From contig CM070546.1 in NCBI GenBank assembly GCA_036346405.1, positions 105,716,826 to 105,780,825 on the forward strand: 64,000 nucleotides of DNA. Reading direction: 5' to 3'. Source of the DNA: Phyllostachys edulis (lineage: Eukaryota; Streptophyta; Magnoliopsida; Poales; Poaceae). Below are positions 44,240 to 56,038 of this stretch, one piece after another (the stretch's first letter is position 1; every line of letters begins with the position of its first letter). Under the pieces are notes generated by a model, which worked only from the letters and a program-made list of their open reading frames with translations, searched no databases and was not told where the DNA came from. The position numbers and the translations under genes were made by a program.

Positions 44240-44578
44240 TCCGAAACAAGGTGACATGGTGTGGTATTTTCGGTCTGAAAATGTGCCATGGTGTTGTCTT
44301 TTCGATCAGAAAAGGTGACATGGTGTGGTATTTTCGGTCTAAAAAGATTAACTGGAGTGTGTGGTCATTTCTTTCTGAAAAAGTGACAGTGTGTGGCGTG
44401 ACATGATGTGGTCTTTTTTGTCTCAAAGGTGACAGGGTGTGGTCTTTTTTGGTCTGAAAAGGTGACATGGTGTGGTCTTTTCAGTCTGAAAATGTTGCTT
44501 GGAGTGTGCAGTCATTTCTGTCTGAAAAGGTGATAGTGTGTGGCGTGACATGGTGTGGCCTTTTCTATGACAGGGCAG
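44240..44578. repeat. Minisatellite, unit about 32-36 bp
   Basis: About nine or ten diverged copies of a unit containing GGTGACATGGTGTGGTCTTT and TCGGTCTGAAAA are in tandem. A longer period is also visible: GGAGTGTGTGGTCATTTCT at 44354 and GGAGTGTGCAGTCATTTCT at 44503, each followed by GACAGTGTGTGGCGTGACAT-like text. Minus-strand translations repeat HHVTPF-like phrases, but the units vary in length and do not keep a frame. Confidence 0.85.
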
Positions 44579-44829
44579 TGTGCTAAATTCGGTCTGAATT
44601 CCGTTGCGGTATTGTAATATGATGGTATTGTAATGTAAATCGAACATGACTTCATAACTTTGTTTGATTTTGGTAATGTAATGGTATACAACATATGGTA
44701 CTTAGACTCATGATGTTATGGATATATTCTGAATGTTGTAATTCAATTGTCCATTGTCAAGTTACGTTCAAACAGATCCAGTAGGCAAAAGTTAAAGATA
44801 TTTTGCAATTCATAAACAAGCTTGCAACA

Positions 44830-45277
44830 TCCTAGATACATGAATCCCTTATGGAGACAACAAAAACTACTTCATATATATTGCATATACTACCAGTAGA
44901 ATATACACACAAAAGTTTCTCGAGCCACCTCAGGTGGTCAAGAATCATGTCCGGACGCTCGTCTGTAGATAGCATGTTGACCATTGGACTAGATAGATCT
45001 ACAGGTGGACGTTCAAATTCTCTTTCCACCATGGCACCAACATTTACCGACCTAAAATCCACACCGAATAGTCAAAACAAAAGAGATGTAGAAAACCAGA
45101 GATCCAAAAACCAACATTCATGGAAATAAAACTCACTGAAAAATATGGATACTTGTAGAACACACGCTCCCTGTTCTCTTCGGTGTTGGAGTACATGACA
45201 TTTGTTTAGACCCCGCAGTTTGGGCAGTTGACGCGCCTTGTATTCGCCAGCGCCACAGTTCTTCAGCTCATCGAGCT
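44830..45277 (-). other. Transposon-like sequence flanking LTR copy A
   Basis: A minus-strand open frame (45410-45072) includes DELKNCGAGEYKARQLPKLR. I do not recognise it. It may be a piece of a transposon gene, but no start, end or domain can be given. Confidence 0.25.
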
Positions 45278-46960
45278 TGTCAGACCCCAGGTTTTGAATA
45301 CCCGAAAATCCTCGCTTGTGTGGCATACTAGTCCCATGATCCGTGGCTAGTACACACATCCACAACATTGATATATACATCCATACATAAATACATACAA
45401 CATGAAACAAATATGGTACATAACTTAAGTGACTACAAAGTTTACATCATAAGAGCGACCGGCCAAATAAAAGCTCAAGTATCAGAAGTAGTAGTGGAAT
45501 TATAATAACATAGAAGCAAAAGTCCAGCGGCATGCCCATCCAAACTCTCTGGCAACCAACAAGGAATAAGATCTAGAAAGTCCCATCCCTGTATCCCCTG
45601 GTACCGGGAGTGAAAAAGACATCATCTGGTAACTGGTCATGCTCATCATCTAAACAACAAATTAAGTAAGATTGAGTACATTGCATACTCAACAAGACTT
45701 GTAGTGTATCACAAAGTTTGTATATATATGCAAGGTTAATAAGAGATGAGGTTCTAACTACAAGTTATTTTCAGCATTAATAAAATTTTATTTGCAATAT
45801 CAATATGTAGTATTTTGCAACGGAAATTTCAAAGAGTAGTTAAATACTTAAGGAACAACATGTATATAACTTAATACATAACCAATAGCAACCCTCCTTG
45901 GCTGAAATTAACCTTTTATTCTCAGCCATAGACATGACACTCAATTCAAATGACAACAAACCATCCCGTTCTTTTCTCGATGAAACAATTTTTGCTAAAG
46001 AAGAGACTATACCCGATGTGGCCTCACAAAGCATGCTTATGACTGTGAGCATGGCTATTTAAATAGATTGACACTGTGCATAGGTGTACAACTTTACCCA
46101 CAGCATACGAATTCTCTAGTTGATGCTGCATCCGTTGATGCCACCGCTCACGATCTTTTAGTAAGTAGTCTAGAGCACACATCGAAGCATTTACATCTGT
46201 AAGATCGAGGAGGCCGACTAGAAGGGGGTGAATAGACAGTTTTAAAAATCTTTTGGCTAAAACCGAGTTTTATGCGGAATTGTAAATCAAATCGATTTTG
46301 CTCAATTAAAACCTAAATCAACTAGTCTTGACTAAGTGCACCAACAATATGAGTGATAAAGATAGCAATCATACAAATATATGTGAGCAATTTAATTCTA
46401 TAAATGTAAATTGCGCAAAGTAAAACACAAGAGAACAAACCACAATGACACAATGATGTTTTACCGTGGTGTCCAAAGACTTGCCGGTCTCCCCTAAACC
46501 ACGTTGAGGTAAGCCCAACCACGCTAGACCGGCTCTACAAATTGAGCCAGCACCTCCGAGGTAAGTCTAACCAAATTGGACCGGCTCACAACTTGAACAA
46601 ACACCTCGATCCACTTGGGGTTGCTCTTCTCCACTCCAGAGATGGCGAGCACCAAACCACTCACAAATGCTTGGGTCTTCTCACAACCTTCTTTGAGAAG
46701 ATCACCGGCGCAACTCCTCCAAGCCGTCTAGATATTGGCAAACACTAAAAGTAACAAGTCGGAGACACTCACTTGAACAAATCAAGTGTCTAAGCTCAAG
46801 TGGATACATAATCCACTACCTAATACAACACATGCACTTAGGGTTTGCTCTCTAAGCTCACTAAGTGCAACTCATGCACAAAAGAGAGGAGATAGCTTGC
46901 TCTTTGCTCAAAGGAATGGGAATATCACCAGCAACCTCCCCACAATCGGCTAAGGTGGGT

Positions 46961-46970
46961 ATTTATAGCC
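46961..46970 (-). promoter_or_regulatory. TATA box of the copia-like solo LTR
   Basis: GGCTATAAATACCC on the minus strand, about 770 bp before the LTR 3' end. It is followed downstream by the R-U5 part. Confidence 0.6.
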
Positions 46971-47019
46971 CATACACAAAACTAGCCGTTGGAGGAGCAA
47001 CTACAGAAAAAACAGGGAA

Positions 47020-47500
47020 ACCAGGTCTGACCACCAACCAATGGTTGGTCAGACCGCTCTTGCTCTAACGGCTATAAAACTAGCCGTTGGACACACATTC
47101 GGACTAACCGCCAACTAATGACCGGTCAGACAGCCAAGGGCACGGTCAGACCGCTCCCTAGAGTAGCTAACAAAATCCAGAGAACACCTTCTCTGGAAAA
47201 AGCTAACTGAGTCACATGACCCAGAGGTCCGGTCAGACTGGCCAACACATGGCGGTTAGACCGCTCCACAAAGGAGCAAGCCAAAACCAGAGAAACACAC
47301 TCTCTATAAAAGCTACCCGGGGAGGCTGACCGTGGGTCCAGTCAGACCGACCAACACATGGCGGTCAAACTGTGGTCCCACCGGTCAGACCGGTCACTAC
47401 TGCGCGGTCAAACCACCAGTTCACAAAGACTAGCACCTAGTCTAGTCAAACTCAAGGTGGACCGGTCAGACCGCCCAAAGCCTTACGGTCAAACCGCTAG
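47020..47500 (-). repeat. Repeated CGGTCAGACC motifs in the LTR U3
   Basis: About eleven copies of CGGTCAGACCG or close variants (GGTCAAACC, GGTTAGACC) occur in about 480 bp directly upstream of the LTR TATA box. They are spaced about 20-90 bp apart, in the position of an LTR enhancer. Confidence 0.7.
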
Positions 47501-48460
47501 ATCTGAAAAAGACAGATTTTTGCATTCCGTTTCAACTCAATTTGCAAAACACATTTGCCAATTGATGCGCGATGCAAACAAGGGATAAAGATGGGATTCT
47601 CAACAAGTTGCAGAACATATTTGCCCACTTTTAGAATCACGCCACAAGGAATAAGGTACACGTAATTAAACTATTTGCAAAACACATTCGCAAACTAAAG
47701 TCACATGCTACAAGGATTATACATGAGCCTCAACTATTTGCAAAACACATTCGTAAACATCGACAACATGCTAATGAGAGCTAGAGCAAGCAAAACGAGC
47801 TATCAATACATGTCACTCTCAAGCTACTAGTCAAAACCCCTCTTAATAGTACGACAACCTATACTATCAATCCGGTCTTTACACCAAACACCGAGACCGG
47901 TAAAAGACTAGGAATACATCCTTAGCACTAGTTAGTCATACCTTTGCCTTGAGCATCTTCTTGAAGCTTGATGACACACATCTTTACTTCAAGTCCAGGT
48001 CATTGACTTAATATGCACAACCCATGATGCATCCTTCACGTGCCCTCTATCAACACATGATGTGTCTTCTCTTGACTTGATGATCAACTCATGATCATCT
48101 CCTTTTCGAGATCTTGATATGTATTAACACATGATGCATCCTCTTCTTGAACCTTGACTTGATAATCATTAACACATGATGATTTTCTTCACTTCGGGAT
48201 CTTGTCTTGAATATCATCAACTCATGATGATTTTCTTTACTCGGGATCTTGTCTTGATGCTCATCGACACATGATGACACCCTTCATCCCAAGTCTTGAC
48301 TTGATGATAATCAACTTACGATACCACCCAAAGTCTTCATCATCATGTGACTCATCCTGTTTCACCAACTCATGAAAAATATTAAGCCCACATGACAATT
48401 GTCATTAATTACCAAAATACTCCACTAACTTATAATGGTGGGTCTAGATTCTTTAACATC

Positions 48461-49984
48461 ACCTAGTCCTAGCCTTGCACTAGCCCAGCGAATGAAAACC
48501 CTCACTTGGATCCCGAGCACCTCCCATCAAAGTGAGGTATTCACAGTTGTATCAGCAAGCTTTGTGCCCAACGCCTCGATGAAGGGAGCCCCTTCGAGCA
48601 AGCCTACTTGGTCATGCTAGTATTACTACGGCCTACCAACATGCAAGGCTAGTGTTCGATGACTTAATTAGCTAAGGTCATCCCATACCGGCACATGTGG
48701 TTGTACGCTTAGGCTTAGTTTGGTCACGACGGCGTTCGGTCCTTAATCAACCCGGGCGATGATCCTCTCTATCTACATGCGAGAAACCCTCTCACATTCA
48801 TCAGTTCATAATATAACTCGCACGTGTCTCAATCTATGTTTTTAATTTTCATTTTTATACAAAAATAACAGAGGTAACTCCTCTGGACCATTATTTCAAA
48901 ATATGCCAAATTTCATATTCTATCTTCCATTCATTTCCAATTTTTATACGACTAGAGCTTGACTAAGCGTTTGTGCGATATTCACACTCGAATTTCCCAA
49001 ATTGACATCAATTATTGCTTAAATCAATACCTAATGATTACAACAGTAAGGATAACAATATTTCAAGGATCATGCATTGAATAGGAGTACAACTACTGAT
49101 ATCCCCAAATATAGCAATTTTAAGCAAACATGCACGCATGCATAATAGATTTTACAAAAAGAAGTACAATAATTGAAATAATAGGATTAGCATGGTCAAA
49201 GGGGGTGCTTGTCTTTCTCTTATTGCTTTGAATAATAGGATGGAGGATCGTTGAAAATTTTGCTCGAACAATCGACGTCTAATCAAAAGAGGCAAAAACA
49301 AATTAAATATAGAAAAACAATTTTAATAGCAACAAAATCCTAATCTTTTCATATATTAAGATAGAGAATGATTTTAGATGAAGTTAGATAAAAGATTCAT
49401 TTAATTTGGAGTTTGTATGCAAAAGTTATTAACAATTCAATTTGCTTCATTTTCGAAAATCCAGAAATTATTAAAAGGGTGACGTCGAAAGCATATTTTC
49501 TGAAGTTTATGCTTTCCAGCAGAGAAAGTGTATTCTCCTCTGAGTTCTATTGAGATGTATGCTTTCCAACAGACAAAGCGTATTTTCCTCTGAACTAAAA
49601 ATGACTTTTCTCCTTTTTCAGTTTTCATTAACTTACACATGGGGCCATTCAAGAGTGACTCATGTTCTTAATTTCTTAATTTTATTCATAATCCTGTGAC
49701 GGTCCTATGTGTCATTCACTTATTATCTACTTATTCAAATGACTAATTTCTGATTTGAAGTAACCCACTGATAGCTGGGGTCCACATGTTAGCCTCTCAG
49801 GTTAAAAAACATGTTTTAAAAACCGAGAATAGTGCGTAGTAGCACATGTCGGTGACACATATTCTAAAAATGTTTTAAATTAGATTTCTGTTAACTTTTC
49901 TACCGGTCCCACTTGCCATAGACTCAAAAAATTTAAGCTCTGTTAATTAGCGCTAAACATCACCTAATCACATGGGCTCACTAG

Positions 49985-49986
<2 letters not shown>
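48461..49986 (-). other. Continuation of LTR copy A, no gene
   Basis: LTR copy A resumes here to the right of the nested copia-like LTR. No protein-coding potential was recognised. Confidence 0.4.

Positions 49987-50022
<36 letters not shown>
49987..50022. repeat. (GA)n microsatellite
   Basis: About 18 GA units lie directly before a GC-richer stretch with an open frame (50033-50272) that has no recognisable domain. Confidence 0.9.
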
Positions 50023-50027
<5 letters not shown>

Positions 50028-50710
50028 AGAGCATGGCGGTGCAATCGAGAGGGAAGAAGGGCTCACCGGTGGTAAACAACGTGACATCAAGGCTCGAGGA
50101 TGGCCAAAATGGATTCTCCTCTCAACGGCGATCCCGCCGGGTGGTGGTGGAGGCCAGAGAGATGGACGAAGGTGGTGCTACACCAGCGAGGAGCGGTGGA
50201 GTGTCTCGGGTCCGAAGTGGTTTTCGAGCTTGGAGCAAATCGGCGGCGAAAGATGGTGCACAACAGCTCTAGGATGTAACTACGATGCTACATGCAGCGG
50301 CTCGAGGACCAATGGTCACCGGAGCGGTGACGACAGCGCTTCCTAGGGCAGCGCCATGATCGGCTATAGCAATTCCTAGGTTACACTAGCTAATTGTCCA
50401 ATTCGATGCACGCAAAAGCTCTAGGGGACTACTAGAAGCTCACCAAGGTCCTCGATGGTGTCGGTGGATGGCCAGAGTGTCTGGCGATGTTGAACAACGA
50501 CGTCGTAGAGGAGGTTCACGACGACAACTTATCACAACAATGGAGAAGCTACAAATAGCTATAAGAAATGCGTGAGATGGATGACGAGAAAATACGGTCG
50601 TGGCGAGAACTCATGACTTTGTTCATGGGCCCACGTGAAAGTAGCACAACACAAACCTGCTTTGCTTGTTTGTGTACACTCTGGGGGGTAGGTGCATGTA
50701 GCAACAACAC

Positions 50711-51011
50711 CACAAATCGTATCTCACAACCACAACAACGCATATCATAAGTCACACACATCACGCTTCGCTCGACGTTGTCAACCCAAGCACGACACCA
50801 ACACGCGGAGCACCTCGTTTAAGTGCTATAGTAGAGATGGGAGTATGTATTAGACCTATTCAAACATTGGACTGTGTATCTCACAATATAACCACAACAA
50901 CTCATATCATAAGTCACACACATCATGCTTCGCTCGATGTTGTCAAGCCAGGCACGACACCAACATGCAGAGCACTCGTTTAAGTGGTATATTAGAGATG
51001 GGAGTATGTAT
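50711..51011. repeat. Tandem duplication of about 165 bp
   Basis: Two copies begin CGTATCTCACAA (50711) and TGTATCTCACAA (50874). They share CATATCATAAGTCACACACA, CTTCGCTCGA, GCACGACACCAACA and GGGAGTATGTATTAGACC. The duplication includes the first bases of the adjacent MITE (TAGACCTATTCAA). Confidence 0.8.
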
Positions 51012-51314
51012 TAGACCTATTCAAGCACCAGGCTGGGTCGTGTCGGGTCTGAAAAAGCCCGGCCTTCAATGGCTAGGACAGAGATCGGCTCGACCCAACA
51101 TAGGCTAAGCCTGAGTCTTGGCCCAAAGCCCGAAAAACACTATTTTCCTGTTCGAATAAACTATTGTTTTTAATTATTTTCCTAAATAAAAACTATATTT
51201 TAAATCATTTATTTAATTCTATCGGGTTTTTCGGGCTTCGGGCTGGGCTGAAAATCGGGGCCCGAGCTCGAAAAAAACGGACTGGTCAAGTCGGGCTGCC
51301 TATGAATAGGTCTA
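51012..51314. mobile_element. hAT-like non-autonomous element
   Basis: The inverted ends are TAGACCTATTCAAGCA and, inverted, TAGACCTATTCATAGGCA. The 8 bp flanks are GTATGTAT (51004-51011) and GTATGTAC (51315-51322), seven of eight matching, as for a hAT target duplication. The interior is rich in CGGGC-type words. Excising it would recreate the palindrome GGGAGTATGTACTCCC of repeat X. Confidence 0.6.
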
Positions 51315-51660
51315 GTATGTACTCCCAGGAGTACGAAAAAGATACTCTTGAGAGTATGTACTCTCACTTCTCATATATCTCTTAAATCGTATAATGATAA
51401 CTCTTTATCTATTTGAGCATACTCCAATAATGATTATAAGATACTCCAAAGTGGTTTGATGAAAAAATTCATGAATGTCCAGTTTTTATAGCAAAATTTG
51501 TGCATATCGTATTTTATATATGAAAAAGGGTATATAACAAAAAAAAAAAGGGTTTCAACGAATTTTTTTCAATCAAATCACATTGGAGTATCTTAAATTG
51601 ATATTTTAAGTATATTGAAAGTGGTAAATAAGTATAATATGTTAGTTTAAGTGGTATATA
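51315..51660. repeat. Dispersed repeat X, copy 3
   Basis: It shares GAAAAAGGGTATATAAC, TTGGAGTATCTTA, AGTATAATATGTT and GTTTAAGTGGTATAT with copy 1 (40965-41150). A (TATG)n/(TA)n microsatellite follows at 51657-51750. Confidence 0.55.
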
Positions 51661-52300
51661 TATATGTATATTCATATATACATATGTATGTATGTATGTA
51701 TATGTATATATGTATATGTATATATGTGTATGTATGTATGTATGTATGTAATTATAATATACCGAATTATGTATGTGCATGTGTCCGTGACATTAGAGAG
51801 AGCCGGCCGGCTTTCTCAACATGGCGAGCAGAACGTGCGGGTGTGGAAGTAAGGCTAGCTAAAAGCTCAGCTTTGGTAAAGAAAAGTATATCACTCCTTG
51901 TTAGGATAGGTGGGCTTTTGGTTCCTTTTTATCTCTCGTGTAGATGCATGCTATGTTCCTTTGCTTTGCTTTGCTTTAATTCTCTCGAGTGGGTGGGGGA
52001 TCGGAGGCATTGGGAGATGCAGCATGTGGGCCGGGGCGATCGGTGGCTAGCTTAAAACCACGTAAAAATCAAATCTGGCATAGCCCACGTGTTGGTACAC
52101 TACTGCATGCATAAAAGGTCTCAGATTCGTTTTCCTACGTACGTAGGCGCATGTCGATGTATCGCTCGGAAATCTCCTCAAATTAAGTTTGGTTTTCCAA
52201 CATGCATGTCACATTCGGAGGTGCACGAAGACCACCTTGCATGTTTGGTGTAGGCATAACACGCTTCATGCATTTGGTAGCTCATGGTGGTGGCCAGATA

Positions 52301-52675
52301 GGGTGTGTTTGGTTGTCTGTATGGAGTTGACTCGTATGACTAAATACATATTTTTTGATGTTTGGTTGCCTGCTTAGGGGGTAAATCTGGTTGAGTGGAT
52401 GTAAGATTCCCTCTTAGGTTAGGCCAGAGGGAAACGTTCGATTTGAGCTTCCCTCCTCAGTCAGGCTGAGCGTATGCAATCTGACCAGCGCTCATGAGTT
52501 TGTTCACCTTCTCTCGCGTCAGATACAAGCAACCAAAACAATATCTCATCACAGTCTGACTCAACAGAAACATGACAACCAAACAATTTATCATTGCATT
52601 CACTCAGCCTAGTTAGTTTCAACCTAGATGATACATACAAATCAGACTGGAGACATATAGGCAACCAACACACCC
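52301..52675. mobile_element. 375 bp MITE with GGGTGTGTTTGGTTG ends
   Basis: The left end is GGGTGTGTTTGGTTGTCTGT. The right end, inverted, reads GGGTGTGTTGGTTGCC. A 3 bp duplication ATA flanks it (52298-52300 and 52676-52678). Superfamily is unresolved, perhaps PIF/Harbinger-like from the TSD length. Confidence 0.65.
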
Positions 52676-52678
52676 ATA

Positions 52679-53614
52679 ATGGTTGAACCTGTAGCCGCGA
52701 GATTGGTTGGTGATTTAGTCAGTTTGAACCTGAGAGAATTGTGACCAGAGTGGACCGTGTGAATTGTGATGAACCCGCAGCCGCAGAAGCAGTGGCCGGC
52801 CGGTCAACCTGCATTCATTTATTGGGCCTTGTACAGTCGGCGGCCGCGGCCGTGATGCATGCATGGGTTGGGCCGGTTTGAGCTCGTCGCTCCTTGCCAT
52901 CGTGGCCTGCCTACGCCCAACACATTACACATGTAGGCAACAAGTCGTACATTTGTTCCTGAAATTGAACCAGACAACTCTTTCTTGCATGATTCCATAT
53001 TGCTTTTTTTTAATTGACGTAAGAATCCATGAACACGCATGGTCTCATGAACAGGCAACAATCATCTATGAATCCATGTCAAAAATCCATGAACACACAA
53101 CTATCAGAAGGGATTGGTACTTATTGCCAAACATCTCTGAGCACACAAGATCTCATTGAACACACAACAAAAATCAAATTTGCCAACCATAGTATGTCTA
53201 GTGGGTGTGGTACCTTGTCTCTCTCTCGGATGACTAGAGTTCGATTCCCACTAACCACGGGTTGAGTGGGTTTTTGTGTGGATTTTCCACTTCAATTGTC
53301 CAGGAATTTGAACCCATGATCGACCTGTGGGTTGTAAGAGTTAATATGACTACACTAGCTTTTTTTTTTGCGAAACACCCAGAACAACATATAGACGTCC
53401 ACACACATGCACACTACCACACACACGCACTCACACACACGACGCCTACAGAAGACTACTGGACGAGCGAAGTTTGATGAAGAAATGATGAAGTCACTAG
53501 CTAATTGTTCTCACCTCTAAAAAAAGATCTGCACACAAGTAATTGATCTTAAGAATAGCTTGCCGAATTTCTCGCATAATTACGCTGCTAGATATTACAA
53601 TACATATGTTCATA
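52679..53614. other. No gene recognised
   Basis: Mixed sequence with phrases such as AATCCATGAACACACAA repeated a few times (53030-53170). Nothing gene-like was found. Confidence 0.35.
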
Positions 53615-53797
53615 TCTCTACTATTTAAAAATTGAAGTTGGTGGTCGTCCGTCCTCCCCACCCTCTTCAGCGTATGTTGGATCAGCGAGCGGGGCACGAC
53701 AACTCAGATTGTGTCGCTGAGCATAATGATGGTTGACGACCCGACGTGTTGGGACTATGATTTTTTAATGCATAGCAAAGCACAGGCGTTGAACTAG
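53615..53797 (+). mobile_element. Short non-autonomous Helitron
   Basis: After an A the sequence begins TCTCTACTATTTAAAAATTG and ends GGCGTTGAACTAG followed by T. These fit rice Helitrons (5' TC, 3' CTRR, insertion between A and T). The 3' region CATAGCAAAGCACAGGC resembles the usual CGCAACGCACGGGC but is eroded and its hairpin is weak. Length is 183 bp. Confidence 0.55.
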
Positions 53798-53879
53798 TTG
53801 AAGCATAGAGTTGTACTTGTTATACAACTCTCAGGCTTATGATCATGGAAATACATTGATATTTATATCTAATTAATCT

Positions 53880-54040
53880 GACCGATATAATCTGGACCCA
53901 CCACAATCAACGTTGTTGATCTTTCTCTTTTCCACTGATTAACATGATAATTTCTAGCCCTTGAGAGCGAGCATGATGACTTCTTTTCTATTGTTTCAAT
54001 AATATACGGCCTTTTTATCTTTTAAATAATATAATAGATA
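53880..54040 (-). mobile_element. Helitron-like 5' segment, inverted
   Basis: Read on the minus strand it begins TATCTATTATATTATTTAAA and then matches 8389-8550 block by block (AAGGGCTAGAAATTATCA, GTGGTGGGTCCAGATTATA). The 3' end would lie leftward and is not clear; it may have been cut by the small Helitron at 53615-53797. Confidence 0.4.
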
Positions 54041-54657
54041 ATTAATAAACTAATCATTGGATTAGCGGGGGTGAGGCCGTCGGGGTGGGGTGGTGAGGTC
54101 GATAGGGTGACATCGGCTTCCTCGTTGAGTTTGAACCCTGATTTGGAAGGTGGGAGATAGCACACGCCGGTGACGGTTGCAAATATGGAGACAGGGAGAC
54201 GACTCGCGGGTGCGACGACGACATCGGCGACCTACTTGTGCAGCATGGAGAGGTGGGTAGCGTAGGTGGTAGGACATTGGGGAGGTGGTGACCAGTTGAA
54301 GGGGAGCCAAAGGGGTGACAACACAGACGAAGATTCAGATCTAAATGTGGAGGGAGGGAGACGGCGTGGGGTGATGATGGGTATGGACGAGTGAGGGCAT
54401 TGAGAGGCGAGCTAACGATGAGGTTGATGGGGCTATAAGGGCGACGACTTATCATCGCTTGGGGTGCGGAGGAGGAAAAGGGTGTCACAAGGGAGGGGAC
54501 AAGAGCAACCTCACCGAAGGCTAGGAGATGAATGAGCTAGTGTTTGAGAGAAATGAGGCTTTTATATGTGGTGGAGAGTTGTAATTTCAGGCAACTCTAG
54601 TGGCAATTCCTAATTTCGATCTACAAAAGCCACAACAGCATATATGAACCGGCTTTT

Positions 54658-56038
54658 GGGGGCGTTTGGAACGGCTTCCGCTTCTGGCTTTCATCCAGAA
54701 AAGCTGGAAGCCATTCCAAACGACTGGCTTTTCACAGCCACTTTTCCCTAAGCCACTTTCTCATACAATGTGCGGAAGCCAGAAGCGCAAAGCTGCCCGC
54801 GGGGAGCTTCGGTGGCTTCCCATAGCCCCTATTCCCAATTTACCCCTGAACTTGGGGGTATTTACTTGCCAAATGCCATCAAATAAAACCTAGCTACCTC
54901 CCCCCCCGCACGCCCGCTCTCAGCTCAACTCCCTCCTCCCGCATGCGCCTTCTCCTCCCGCTTCGCCGAGGTTGCGCCACCCTCCTCCTCCCCATCCCTC
55001 CACCCCCGACGCACCGCCGCCCTCCTCCTCCTCCTCCTCCTCCTCCTCCTGTGCGCCTCCTCCTCCCGCACACGCCTTCTCCTCTCGCGCCGGCGAGGCT
55101 GCGCCGCCCTCATCCTCCCCTTCCCTCTACCCCTGACGCGTCGTCGCCCTCCCCCTCCTCCTCCCTCCGAGCCGTTGCTGCCTTCTTCCCTGCCCAAATC
55201 TTGATCTGCCCAGATTTGGACGCCTCCGGTTCCGCCTCCGCCTCGCCTCTGGCATCCTCCTCCTCCGCCGACTCACGCTAATGCTGTCCTCCTCCCTCGA
55301 CTCCCTCCTCCCCTGACGCTGACCTCCTCCTCCCCTACCACTGCTCCGATGCCCAACTCCTCTGTCGGCCCAACCCTAGTTTTTATTTTATTTTATTTTA
55401 TTTATTTCTTCCTTTTATTTTATTTTTCTATTGTAAATTAAATACTTATGTAATTATTATTTTGTAATAATGGTTTATTTTAATAATTATGTGTTGTAAT
55501 AATTGTTAATTATAATAATGGTTAATTGTAATAATTCTATATTGTAATAATTATCGTTAATTGCGTTAATTGTTGTTAATCGTGGTAGTTGTCGTAAATT
55601 ACGGTAGTTGTACAGGTTAATTATGGTTTATAGTGCTAATTGTGCTAAATTGCGGTATATTGCTATAGTCATCGTCAAATGCGACCAATTGCCCTAATTG
55701 CGGTAGTCGTCGGTAATTATCATTAAATGTCGTCAATTGCGGTAGTTATCGTCAATTGTGTTAGTTGTTCATTGTCTATAAATGCCGTTAATTATCGTCA
55801 ACGGTCATTAGTTCTCGTTAAATGTTGTTAATTGCGTTAAACGACATCAAACAAGCTGTTACTGTCCTCAGGGGCATTTCAGACATTTTCCATCTCGGAA
55901 GCTATAGCCAGCCTACCTAAAAGCCAGACAACCAAACACCAAACCTCTTCAGCCTAGCTGTTCAGCCCGCAGCCGTTCAACCCTGAAGCATAGCCATTAG
56001 CCGATTTTCAGGAAAGCTGAGCCGTTCAAAACACCTCC
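54658..56038. mobile_element. Non-autonomous DNA element with GGGGGCGTTTGGAACGGCT ends
   Basis: The left end GGGGGCGTTTGGAACGGCTT is matched by the right end, which inverted reads GGAGGTGTTTTGAACGGCTC. A 3 bp TTT lies on each side (54655-54657, 56039-56041). The interior holds a (CTC)n run (55019-55050) in a CT-rich part (54900-55370) and an AT-rich part with repeated GGTAGTTGTCGT / TTAATTGCGTTAATTG words (55430-55850). An open frame of 112 codons (54943-55281) is low-complexity Pro/Ser and is not accepted as a gene. Confidence 0.6.

Larger units (their letters stand above)
46198..48455 (-). mobile_element. Copia-like solo LTR inserted in LTR copy A
   Basis: Perfect 5 bp target duplications ACATC flank it (46193-46197 and 48456-48460). 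On the minus strand it ends …CCCCCTTCTAGTCGGCCTCC and then CTTACA, the LTR-end style of SIRE/Maximus-like elements and akin to the LTR at 1-835. The 5' terminus reads TAAAGAATC, so TG seems mutated to TA. It is 2258 bp long with no coding region, so it is a solo LTR left after recombination. Confidence 0.75.
45278..50560 (-). mobile_element. Old gypsy-like LTR (copy A), interrupted by a copia-like solo LTR
   Basis: The minus-strand 3' end is inferred at 45278 (…CTGGGGTCTGACA). Going right it shares ordered blocks with the solo LTR at 57311-60582: ACTAGTCCCATGATC, AATAGATTGACACT, GTACAACTTTACCCACA, GCACATGTGGTTGTACG and TTTGGAGTTTGTATGCAAAAG. The copia-like LTR 46198-48455 splits it. The far end is uncertain; I estimate it near 50560 and found no target duplication. 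No internal retrotransposon proteins are present. Confidence 0.5.

Noticed and set aside
50033..50272. 79-codon plus-strand frame starting MAVQSRGKKGSPVV
   Set aside because: It follows a GA microsatellite in an LTR-like region, is short and has no domain or splice context.
54054..54488. 144-codon Pro/Ser-rich minus-strand frame with a TATA-like ATATAAAAG upstream (about 54570)
   Set aside because: The first codon is GTG, composition is low complexity and no domain is seen. The TATA-like site alone is not enough.
54925..55281. Pro- and Arg-rich frames on both strands
   Set aside because: They are by-products of the (CTC)n and CT-rich interior of the 54658-56038 element.
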